9,221 nt of DNA from Burkholderiaceae bacterium (GTDB taxonomy: Bacteria; Pseudomonadota; Gammaproteobacteria; Burkholderiales; Burkholderiaceae): NCBI GenBank assembly GCA_022701965.1, contig JAKONL010000347.1:1-9221 (forward strand). The letters run 5' to 3'. The notes under the pieces were generated by a model. The model had not been told where the DNA came from, did not search any database, and was given only the letters and a program-made list of their open reading frames with translations. Positions 1 through 5,987 of the stretch are shown here, piece after piece. Numbering within the stretch: position 1 is the stretch's first letter; each line of letters opens with the position of its first letter. A program made the position numbers and the translations under genes.

Positions 1-1308
1 GCCGGTCTTTTTCTGAAGCCGGCACGGGTTGTCCGTGATCAACGTCCAATCGGGGAAGTAGGCGTCGCAATTCGTTTTCGCAGCCGAGAGCAGGGTTCCT
101 GTCTGTGCGTCTTCAATCGCGGTTTTCGAATAGACCTTGTAGCCGGCTCCACCGACGAGCACCATCACCGATGCAAGTACGAGAACGAGGCCTTTGCCTC
201 GGACTTTAAAGCGCAATGGCCGCTCGACCAGCTTGTAGGTGAGCCACGCAAGGACGAAGGCGAGAACGATCGCCGCTGCCCGAATGCTCATCGAGGGAAT
301 TTCGCTCTCGACGATGCGGGCGAACGAGAGCAACGGCCAGTGCCACAGATACAACGGAAAGCTGATCAAGCCGATCCAGACCGCTACACGGTTCGACAGA
401 ATCACACGATTCACCCACGCGGACGGACCGGCCGCAATCAGCAACACCGCACCGGCGACCGGAAGGACGGCCCATTTGCCTGGAAAGACGGAATTCTTGT
501 CGATCTTCCAGATGCCGTAGGCGATAAGCAGCAAGCCAGCGAAGGCCAGCACGTTGACGAGGGCTTTTCCATCGGCCACGTATGCCTTGGAATGCACGAC
601 GGTGTTCAGCCAACCGTCCACTCTCTTCCTCGTTCTGGCGAAGGCCGTCGGCTTGTACAGGTTGAGCCATGCGAGAAAACTGCCGCAAAGCAATTCCCAG
701 AAACGAGTTTGAGGCGAATAGAAAGCGGCAACCGGATCGACCTTCACATGTTTGACGTTCAGGTAGTACGACACGCCCGCAATGACGATCAGGACCGTCA
801 GCACGTTGAGCTTTTTCTTCCATATGGCCCAAAGTGCGATGGGCCAGATGAAATAGAACTGTTCCTCGATGCCGAGGCTCCACAGGTGCAGAAGGGGTTT
901 GGTGTCGGCCGAACCATCGAAATAACCCGATTCTTTCCATAGCACGAGATTCGAAACAAAGCCCGCGCCTGCAAGCGTGTGCTTGCCCAATTCCCGGAAT
1001 TCGTCGTCGAGCAGCGCAAACCTGCCGAATGCAAGGCATGCCAAGAGAACCAGCAGGAGCGCCGGGAAGATTCTCTTGATGCGGCGCGCGTAGAAGTCGG
1101 AAAACGAGAACGTGCCGCGATCCAGATTCTCGAAAATGATCCTCGAAATCAAGAAACCCGAGATGACGAAGAAAATGTCGACACCGACGAAGCCGCCCTT
1201 GATCCACTCGGGGAACGCATGGAAAGCGACGACCGAAACGACGGCGACGGCTCTTAAACCATCGATATCCGGACGATATTGATGGTTTGCTGCTTGCTGG
1301 GGAATCAT
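1..1308 (-). CDS. OafA/YrhL-type acyltransferase 3 family protein (3' end outside window)
   Basis: Reading the minus strand from the ATG at 1308 gives 436 uninterrupted codons that run off the left edge. The protein is an integral-membrane O-acyltransferase of the acyltransferase 3 family, which moves acetyl or other acyl groups onto surface polysaccharides such as O-antigen or exopolysaccharide. Visible family marks are YRPDIDGLRA at residues 11-20; the R-x10-H pair Arg19/His30; VGVDIFFVISGFLIS at 41-55; ARRIKRIFPALL at 74-85; LHLWSLGIEEQFY at 140-152; PLYLWHWPLL at 328-337; and VERPLR at 371-376. About ten hydrophobic segments are evident. After the last one (about 384-397) comes a soluble stretch with two cysteines (424, 439 would be similar positions in the family; here Cys424 and Cys429), which probably begins a periplasmic SGNH domain lying outside the window. 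Codon choice (many AAA, TTT, AAT) and lower GC differ from the neighbours, suggesting transfer. The acylated substrate is unknown. The family call is firm. Confidence 0.93.
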   Translation of the reverse strand, partial: MIPQQAANHQYRPDIDGLRAVAVVSVVAFHAFPEWIKGGFVGVDIFFVISGFLISRIIFENLDRGTFSFSDFYARRIKRIFPALLLVLLACLAFGRFALLDDEFRELGKHTLAGAGFVSNLVLWKESGYFDGSADTKPLLHLWSLGIEEQFYFIWPIALWAIWKKKLNVLTVLIVIAGVSYYLNVKHVKVDPVAAFYSPQTRFWELLCGSFLAWLNLYKPTAFARTRKRVDGWLNTVVHSKAYVADGKALVNVLAFAGLLLIAYGIWKIDKNSVFPGKWAVLPVAGAVLLIAAGPSAWVNRVILSNRVAVWIGLISFPLYLWHWPLLSFARIVESEIPSMSIRAAAIVLAFVLAWLTYKLVERPLRFKVRGKGLVLVLASVMVLVGGAGYKVYSKTAIEDAQTGTLLSAAKTNCDAYFPDWTLITDNPCRLQKKTG

Positions 1309-1330
1309 CTGCTCTGCCGAGGCGCCGTGG

Positions 1331-1355
1331 AAAACCGAGCATTCTGCATGCTCGG
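1331..1355 (-). terminator. Rho-independent terminator after the transketolase operon
   Basis: On the minus strand the arms CCGAGCAT (1355-1348) and ATGCTCGG (1342-1335) pair perfectly over 8 bp around a 5-base loop and are followed by TTTT (1334-1331). It lies 48 bases past the dehydrogenase stop codon, so it probably ends the SDR/transketolase operon. The U-tract is short. It also lies only 22 bases before the acyltransferase start, so it could act as an attenuator or a partial stop for read-through into that gene. Confidence 0.7.
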
Positions 1356-1370
1356 GAACGTCGATCGCAA
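1341..1370 (-). promoter_or_regulatory. weak candidate promoter for the acyltransferase gene
   Basis: On the minus strand TTGCGA (1370-1365) and CAGAAT (1346-1341) stand 18 bases apart, four matches each to the sigma-70 hexamers. It would start transcription just before the acyltransferase ATG and overlaps the terminator hairpin. The gap from 1309 to 1402 has no better candidate. Low-information hexamers arise by chance, so this is only a suggestion. Confidence 0.2.
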
Positions 1371-1402
1371 TCGGGGCTTCGGGACAGGCCGATTCGACGT
1401 CG

Positions 1403-2260
1403 TCAGTCCCAGGTCTCGATCACGCTGCTGTCGTCGCGCAGTCCCAGCCCCGCCTTCTTCGCGTCGAGAAAGCGCGCATTCGCGATCGCCAGCAGCGGCA
1501 ACGCCGCGCCGCAGTCTCGCCCGGCGTCCGCGACCAGGCCGCTGTCCTTGACGAAGATGTCGATGCTGCTCGTGACCTCGACGTCGCCGGTGGCGACCAT
1601 GCGCGGGCCGCGGTCCGACAGCATCCACGAGCCGGCGGCGCCTTTCTCGACCAGTTGCAGCACCGCCGCCGCATCGAGGCCCAGCGAGCGCGCCAGGCTC
1701 AGCGCCTCGGCGGCCGCGACGATGTGGATCGAGCACAGGTGCTGGTTCACGACCTTGATGCTCTGGCCGTCGCCGAGCCGCTCGCCGGTGACGCGCACCG
1801 TGCCCAGGGCGTCGAGCACCGGGCGGGCGGCGGCGATGTCGTCCGGCGCGCCGGCGGCGAAGATCACCAGCTCGCCGGTCCGTGCGCGGGCCACGCCGCC
1901 GGTGACGGGCGCATCGACCACGCGCAGTCCGTGGCGTTCGAGCACCGCGCCCTGCTCGCGCACCGCCTGCGGACCGACCGTGGACATGACGAGCCACAGC
2001 TGCCCGGGCACCGGGTCGGCGAGGCGACCCACCAGCCCGGCGAGCTGGTCGGGCGTCGCGACCATGACGACGACCACGTCGGCAACGGGTGCGCGGACGA
2101 GCTCGGACACCGTCTCGATGCCCGCCGCTCTTGCGTTCGCCGCGACGCTCTCGGACACGTCGACGCCGGTCACGCGATGTCCGGCGCGCCGGATGCGCAG
2201 CGCCATGGGCAGGCCGATGGCGCCGACGCCGACGAAGGTGACGGCCATGCCGGCGGTCAT
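1403..2260 (-). CDS. NAD(P)-dependent beta-hydroxyacid dehydrogenase (3-hydroxyisobutyrate / L-threonate dehydrogenase-like)
   Basis: This 285-residue protein has the usual family length. It should oxidise a hydroxy acid, or reduce the matching oxo acid, in the cytosol. The Rossmann motif GVGAIGLPMA is at residues 11-20. Asp34 at the end of the second strand (TGVDVSE) points to NAD rather than NADP. The substrate-binding signature appears as DAPVTGG (116-122). The catalytic lysine region reads GDGQSIKVVNQ (163-173), with Lys169 and Asn172. The K-x2-N spacing and the following AAAEALSLA helix resemble L-threonate dehydrogenase (LtnD) more than classical MmsB, but the kinase and aldolase partners of the threonate route are absent here. 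The start at 2260 is preferred over Met5 because it overlaps the upstream stop as ATGA and has GGGAG five bases before it. It is the last gene of the SDR/transketolase operon. The family is certain, the substrate unknown. Confidence 0.88.
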   Translation of the reverse strand: MTAGMAVTFVGVGAIGLPMALRIRRAGHRVTGVDVSESVAANARAAGIETVSELVRAPVADVVVVMVATPDQLAGLVGRLADPVPGQLWLVMSTVGPQAVREQGAVLERHGLRVVDAPVTGGVARARTGELVIFAAGAPDDIAAARPVLDALGTVRVTGERLGDGQSIKVVNQHLCSIHIVAAAEALSLARSLGLDAAAVLQLVEKGAAGSWMLSDRGPRMVATGDVEVTSSIDIFVKDSGLVADAGRDCGAALPLLAIANARFLDAKKAGLGLRDDSSVIETWD

Positions 2261-3255
2261 GTCCACTCCCTGATGCGTCGCACGATCGCCTGCGTCGAGA
2301 TGCCGTAGCGGTCGTGCAGGGTCGGCAGGGCGCCGGCGTCGAGGAACGCGTCGGGCAGGGCGATCTGGCGGAACGCGGTCGCGACGCCCGAGCGCATCAG
2401 CAGGCTCGCCACCGCCTCGCCCAGGCCGCCGATCGCCGAGTGGTTCTCCGCCACGACCACCCGCCGGCCGAGACGCCGCACCTCGGCCAGGATCGTCGCC
2501 TCGTCGAGCGGCTTGATCGTCGGGACGTGCAGCACCGCGACATCGATGCCGTCGGCCTGCAGTTCGCGGGCCGCCTCGAGCGCGCGCATCGTCATGAAGC
2601 CGCTCGAGATCACCAGCACGGCGTTGCCGTCGCGGATCAGCCCGGCCTTGCCGAGCTCGAACCGGTAGTCGTACTCGTCGAGGACCAGCGGCACGTTGCC
2701 GCGCGGCAGGCGCATGTAGACCGGACCCGCATGGGCGGCGATCTGCGGCACCGCCTGCCCGATCTCGAACGCGTCGCACGGGTCGACGATCGTCAGCCCC
2801 GGGATGGCGCGCATCAGCGCGATGTCGTCGGTCGCCTGGTGGCTCGGGCCGTAGCCGGTGGTCAGGCCCGGGAGGGCGCAGCACAGCTTGACGTCGAGGT
2901 TTTCCTCGGCGATGACCTGGTGCACGAAGTCGTAGGCCCGGCGCGTGGCGAAGACGGCGTAGGTCGTGGCGAAGACGGTGAAGCCTTCCTTGGCCATGCC
3001 GCCGGCCGCCGCCATCAGCAGCTGCTCGGCCATGCCCATCTGGAAGAAGCGTTCCGGAAATTCCCGGGCGAACAGGTGCAGGTCGGTGTACTTGGCGAGA
3101 TCGGCGGTCATGCCGACGACGTCCGCGCGCGCGTGGCCGAGCTCGACCATCGCCTTGCCGAACGGTGCGGCCACGACGCGCTGGTCGTCGCCGGCGATCG
3201 ACGCGATCATCGCGGAGGTGGTGAGCCGGGGCTTTTTCTCGATGGGGGTGCTCAT
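2257..3255 (-). CDS. split transketolase, C-terminal subunit (pyrimidine-binding and C-terminal domains)
   Basis: This 332-residue protein is the second half of a two-gene transketolase. With its partner at 3252-4103 it forms a thiamine-diphosphate enzyme that transfers a two-carbon ketol unit between sugars. The Pyr domain covers about residues 22-185. It carries MGMAEQ (73-78), where Glu77 is the glutamate that activates the cofactor's aminopyrimidine, the TYAVFATRRAYD loop (98-109), and GPSHQATDD (136-144) with the conserved active-site His139. The C-terminal domain (about 205-330) has the usual KPLDEATI and VVVAENHSAIGGLG segments. The start codon overlaps the partner's stop as ATGA, and its own stop overlaps the next gene's start the same way, so the two subunits and the dehydrogenase are probably translationally coupled. 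Related split enzymes act on apulose 4-phosphate (AptAB) and on 6-deoxy-6-sulfofructose (SqwGH); DXP synthase-like or pyruvate dehydrogenase E1 roles are less likely given the partner. Confidence 0.92.
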   Translation of the reverse strand: MSTPIEKKPRLTTSAMIASIAGDDQRVVAAPFGKAMVELGHARADVVGMTADLAKYTDLHLFAREFPERFFQMGMAEQLLMAAAGGMAKEGFTVFATTYAVFATRRAYDFVHQVIAEENLDVKLCCALPGLTTGYGPSHQATDDIALMRAIPGLTIVDPCDAFEIGQAVPQIAAHAGPVYMRLPRGNVPLVLDEYDYRFELGKAGLIRDGNAVLVISSGFMTMRALEAARELQADGIDVAVLHVPTIKPLDEATILAEVRRLGRRVVVAENHSAIGGLGEAVASLLMRSGVATAFRQIALPDAFLDAGALPTLHDRYGISTQAIVRRIREWT

Positions 3256-4103
3256 CGCTCGGCTCCTTCCGGTTGTTCGACGTCGACGCCGTCGAGGTGG
3301 TCGATGGCCTGCTGCCATTCGGGCGGATCGACGCGGATGAAATGGTTCTTCTCGCGCGTCTCCAGGAACGGCACGCCCTTGCCCATCAGCGTGTCGAACA
3401 GGATCACGCGGGGCCGCTCCTCGCGCAGCGCGCGGGCGGCGTCGAAGGCCGCGACGACGGCGGGCAGGTCGTTGCCGTCCACCCGCTGCACGTGCCAGCC
3501 GAAGGCGGCCCACTTGTCCGCCAGCGGCTCGAAGCCCATGACCTTGCCCGAAGGCCCGTCGGCCTGCTGGTCGTTGATGTCGATCAGGCAGATCAGGTTC
3601 GGCAGGCGATGGTGGGCCGCGCCCATCGCGGCTTCCCAGGTCGCGCCCTCGTCGAGCTCGCCGTCGGACATCGAGTTGTAGACGAAGGCCGGGTTCTTCT
3701 TCAGCCGCAGCCCGAGCGCCACGCCCACGGCGATCGCCAGGCCCTGGCCGAGCGAGCCGCCCGACATCTCCATGCCCGGCGTGTAGGTCGCCATGCCCGA
3801 CATCGGGAGGCGGCTGTCGTCGCTGCCGTAGGTCTCGAGTTCGTCCTCGGGGACGATCCCGGCCTCGATCAGCGCGGCGTACAGCGCGATCGCATAGTGG
3901 CCGTGCGAGAGCAGGAAGCGGTCGCGGCCCTCCCAGGCCGGGTCGTCGGGGCGAAAGGTCATGGCATGGCCGTAGGCCACGGCCAGCACGTCGGCCCAGC
4001 CCAGGGCCTGGCCGATGTAGCCCTGGCCCTGGACCTCGCCCATGCGCAGGGCGCGGCGGCGGATGCGGTGGGCGCTCTGCCGGAGCGTCGAGAGATCGGT
4101 CAT
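3252..4103 (-). CDS. split transketolase, N-terminal subunit (thiamine-diphosphate-binding domain)
   Basis: This 283-residue protein is the PP domain of a two-subunit transketolase and binds the diphosphate and magnesium. FLLSHGH (63-69) carries the conserved His67. GGSLGQGLAIAVG (115-127) is the standard transketolase motif. The ThDP signature runs from SDGELDEG (146-153) to DIND (175-178), with Asp147 and Asn177 as the expected magnesium ligands. The usual GDG opening is SDG here, which I believe occurs in a subgroup of split transketolases and should not abolish binding. The C-terminus ends soon after the FDTLMGKGV segment (236-244), so there is no Pyr domain; that is supplied by the next gene. 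An AGGAGG ribosome site lies nine bases before the ATG, 25 bases after the SDR stop. The full-length housekeeping TktA (about 660 residues) is a different protein. The sugar substrate cannot be told from the sequence. Confidence 0.92.
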   Translation of the reverse strand: MTDLSTLRQSAHRIRRRALRMGEVQGQGYIGQALGWADVLAVAYGHAMTFRPDDPAWEGRDRFLLSHGHYAIALYAALIEAGIVPEDELETYGSDDSRLPMSGMATYTPGMEMSGGSLGQGLAIAVGVALGLRLKKNPAFVYNSMSDGELDEGATWEAAMGAAHHRLPNLICLIDINDQQADGPSGKVMGFEPLADKWAAFGWHVQRVDGNDLPAVVAAFDAARALREERPRVILFDTLMGKGVPFLETREKNHFIRVDPPEWQQAIDHLDGVDVEQPEGAER

Positions 4104-4128
4104 GGGTGGCGTCCTCCTGCGCTGAGCT

Positions 4129-4878
4129 TCAGTGGATCAGCATGCCGCCGTTCACGTCCAGCGTGATGCCGGTGCAGTACGCCGACAGGTCGCTCGCCAG
4201 GAACACGCAGGCCCCGGCGATGTCGCTCGCGCGGCCGAGCCGGCCGAGCGGAATCGTCTCGGCGATCTCGGCCTTGCGCTCCTCGGTCAGCTTGCCCTTG
4301 ATGATGTCGGTGCCGATCAGGCCGGGCGTGATGCAGTTGACGCGGATGCCCGCCGGCCCGAGCTCGCGCGCCATCGCGCGGGCGAGGCCCAGGATGCCGG
4401 CCTTGGCGGCCGAGTAGTGCGGACCGCCGACGATGCCGCCGCCGCGCTGCGCCGATACCGACGAGATACAGACGATCGAGCCGGCGCCCTGGCGCTGCAT
4501 CGCCGGTATCACCGCCTGCGAGCACAGCAGCGTGCCGCGCAGGCTCACGTCGAGCACCGCGTCGTAGTCGGCAGCCGTGATGTCGACGGTCCGGCGCGGC
4601 TGCGTGATGCCGGCGTTGTTGACCAGGATGTCGATGCGGCCGAACCGCGCGAGCACCTGCGCCACCGCGGCGTCGACGGCCTCCTTGTCGGTCACGCTCG
4701 CCGCGATCCCCAGGTGCCGCGGGCCGATGCGGGCGGCCGCGGCGACCGGGTCCGCGCCGTCGAGGTCCACGAGCACGACGCTCGCGCCCTGGTCGGCCAT
4801 CTGCAGGGCGGTGGCGAAGCCCAGGCCGTTGGGGCCGGCGGCGCCGGTGACGAGGGCGACCTTGTTCTCGAGCAGCAT
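4129..4878 (-). CDS. SDR-family NAD-dependent dehydrogenase/reductase
   Basis: This 249-residue protein is a classical short-chain dehydrogenase, probably oxidising a sugar, polyol or hydroxy acid as the first step of the pathway encoded by this operon. The cofactor motif TGAAGPNGLG is at 11-20, Asp38 after strand two favours NAD(H), and NNAG is at 87-90. The catalytic residues are Ser142, Tyr155 and Lys159 (YSAAK at 155-159). The helix alpha-4 position that usually holds the tetrad asparagine (VNLRGT in many relatives) reads VSLRGT (111-116), so this residue is serine. The start at 4878 is chosen because AAGGAG lies eight bases upstream and the protein then begins at the standard strand one (MLLENKVALVTG). 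An upstream ATG at 4977 would add 33 unrelated residues and has no such support. It is the first gene of the operon, divergent from the LysR gene. The family is certain, the substrate not. Confidence 0.92.
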   Translation of the reverse strand: MLLENKVALVTGAAGPNGLGFATALQMADQGASVVLVDLDGADPVAAAARIGPRHLGIAASVTDKEAVDAAVAQVLARFGRIDILVNNAGITQPRRTVDITAADYDAVLDVSLRGTLLCSQAVIPAMQRQGAGSIVCISSVSAQRGGGIVGGPHYSAAKAGILGLARAMARELGPAGIRVNCITPGLIGTDIIKGKLTEERKAEIAETIPLGRLGRASDIAGACVFLASDLSAYCTGITLDVNGGMLIH

Positions 4879-4883
4879 GTGCG

Positions 4884-4893
4884 TGTCTCCTTC
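4884..4893 (-). promoter_or_regulatory. ribosome binding site that fixes the SDR start
   Basis: The minus strand reads AGAAGGAGA here, with GGAG ending eight bases before the ATG at 4878. It is the only strong Shine-Dalgarno sequence in the region and rules out the longer reading frame that begins at 4977. Confidence 0.75.
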
Positions 4894-4909
4894 TGGTTGT
4901 AGTCGCGCG

Positions 4910-4938
4910 ATTGTGGAAATGGGCGTGGCTGAAGACAA
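4910..4938 (-). promoter_or_regulatory. candidate sigma-70 promoter of the SDR/transketolase operon
   Basis: In the 121-base divergent gap, the minus strand has TTGTCT (4938-4933) and CACAAT (4915-4910) exactly 17 bases apart, with four matches to each consensus hexamer and ideal spacing. Transcription would begin near 4903, giving a short leader before the ribosome site. A weak -10 is typical of promoters that need an activator, which suits control by the neighbouring LysR protein. This is an inference from position and pattern only. Confidence 0.4.
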
Positions 4939-4953
4939 GCGATACTTTTTCAG
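4929..4953. promoter_or_regulatory. candidate LysR operator (interrupted inverted repeat)
   Basis: CTGAA (4929-4933) and TTCAG (4949-4953) are inverted around 15 bases, and the left part contains T-N11-A (4930 and 4942), the loose signature of LysR-family sites. It covers the candidate -35 of the transketolase operon and lies between the two divergent genes, where such regulators normally bind. The arms are short, so chance is possible. Confidence 0.3.
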
Positions 4954-4999
4954 TCCAGCCTGATCGTTCGTCATCATTGGGTTTATCCGGATTCACGCC

Positions 5000-5899
5000 A
5001 TGCGCCCTTCGTTTCCACCCTTCGCCTGTCTGAGCGCCTTCGAGGCGGTGGCGCGCCGCAGGAGCTTCGTCCTGGCCGCCGGCGAACTGCACCTCACGTC
5101 GTCGGCGGTCAGCCACCAGATCGCGAAGCTCGAGCGCTTCCTCGATACCAGGCTCTTCGTGCGCACCGCGCACAACGTCGAACTCACGCCCGCCGGCGAG
5201 GACTACCTGCAGCGCGTGGGCGGTGCGATGGCGGCGATCGGCGCGGCGACGGACAACGCCCGCCGGGGCATCGGCAATTCGCTGCACGTGCACTCGACGC
5301 CGAGCTTCGCGACGCTCTGGCTCATGCCGCGGCTCAAGGATTTCGCGCGGGAATATCCGGACGTCTCGCTGTCGATGTCGTCCTCCGTGACGCATTCGGA
5401 TTTCTCGGTCGGCGATGCCGACGTCGACATCCGCTACGGCGTGCCGCAATGGCCGCAACTCGTCTGCCGCACGATCTTCGACGAGCGGGTGATGCCGCTG
5501 GCGAGCCCGGCGTTCCTGCGGCGCCATCGCATCGAGGCGCCGGCCGACCTGGTGCGCGTGCCGCTCATCCGCTCGACCGTCGGCGTGGTCCAGTGGCCGG
5601 ACTGGTGCGCGGCCCGCCGGGTCGCCGACGTGCCGGTGCGCTACGCGTATCGCTTCGACCGTGCCTTCATGGCGCTCGACGCGGCCGTGCAGGGGCTGGG
5701 CGTGGCGCTGGAGAGCACCGCCATCGGCGAGCCGCACCTGCGCAAGGGACGGCTCCGGCCGGTGTTCGAGACCGGCGAGCACCTCACGGTGCAGGCGCAT
5801 TTCCTGGTCTATCCGCAGCGGCACGCACGGCGACCGGAAGTCATGAATTTCGTGGACTGGGTACTGGCGAGAGCCGGTGCGCCTGCGATGTCGCGGTAA
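5000..5899 (+). CDS. LysR-family transcriptional regulator (GcvA-like)
   Basis: This 299-residue protein has normal LysR length. The N-terminal winged helix-turn-helix (about 5-64) includes LSAFEAVARRRSF (11-23), the recognition helix region LTSSAVSHQIAKLE (32-45), and LFVRTAHNVELTPAG (52-66). A linker helix follows, then the periplasmic-binding-fold effector domain from about residue 93 (SLHVHSTPSFATLWLMPRL, 94-112), a start typical of the GcvA/AmpR-like subgroup. It is divergent from the SDR/split-transketolase operon across 121 bases, the standard arrangement for a LysR protein that controls its neighbour and its own gene in response to a pathway metabolite. No strong ribosome site precedes the ATG, but no alternative start places the HTH correctly. 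The gene ends before a bidirectional terminator. The inducer is unknown. Confidence 0.93.
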   Translation: MRPSFPPFACLSAFEAVARRRSFVLAAGELHLTSSAVSHQIAKLERFLDTRLFVRTAHNVELTPAGEDYLQRVGGAMAAIGAATDNARRGIGNSLHVHSTPSFATLWLMPRLKDFAREYPDVSLSMSSSVTHSDFSVGDADVDIRYGVPQWPQLVCRTIFDERVMPLASPAFLRRHRIEAPADLVRVPLIRSTVGVVQWPDWCAARRVADVPVRYAYRFDRAFMALDAAVQGLGVALESTAIGEPHLRKGRLRPVFETGEHLTVQAHFLVYPQRHARRPEVMNFVDWVLARAGAPAMSR

Positions 5900-5935
5900 C
5901 GGCTGGCGCCGCGCTCGCCTTGCGCCAGGCGCATG

Positions 5936-5973
5936 AAAAAGGCCTGCATCCCGACCGGGATGCAGGCCTTTTT
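5936..5973. terminator. bidirectional Rho-independent terminator between lysR and the FKBP gene
   Basis: Two 18-base arms (AAAAAGGCCTGCATCCCG at 5936-5953 and its exact complement at 5956-5973) form a perfect GC-rich stem closed by a tight loop. The A5 and T5 ends give a U-tract in both directions. It lies between the convergent stops of the LysR gene (5899) and the FKBP gene (5988), so it can end both transcripts. It also marks the boundary between the accessory catabolic half and the housekeeping half of the window. Confidence 0.95.
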
Positions 5974-5987
5974 CCGGACCGTGGGAA

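Noticed and set aside
206..1342. 378-codon open frame on the minus strand and several plus-strand frames (239-520, 340-942, 979-1257) at the left end
   Set aside because: They overlap the acyltransferase in other frames. Their proteins are rich in Arg, Gly and His with no family pattern, whereas the acyltransferase frame shows every family motif.
2314..4166. long plus-strand open frames opposite the transketolase genes (2314-3681, 3273-4166)
   Set aside because: Antisense shadows of GC-rich genes: compositionally biased (Arg, His, Gly, Val, Asp), without recognisable domains.
4879..4977. 33-residue N-terminal extension of the SDR
   Set aside because: It precedes the strong ribosome site at 4884-4893, contains the candidate promoter, and the family's first strand begins right after the ATG at 4878.
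4100..5824. 574-codon minus-strand open frame across the SDR and LysR genes
   Set aside because: It crosses two well-supported divergent genes and their promoter gap in the wrong frames; the product is low-complexity Arg/His-rich.
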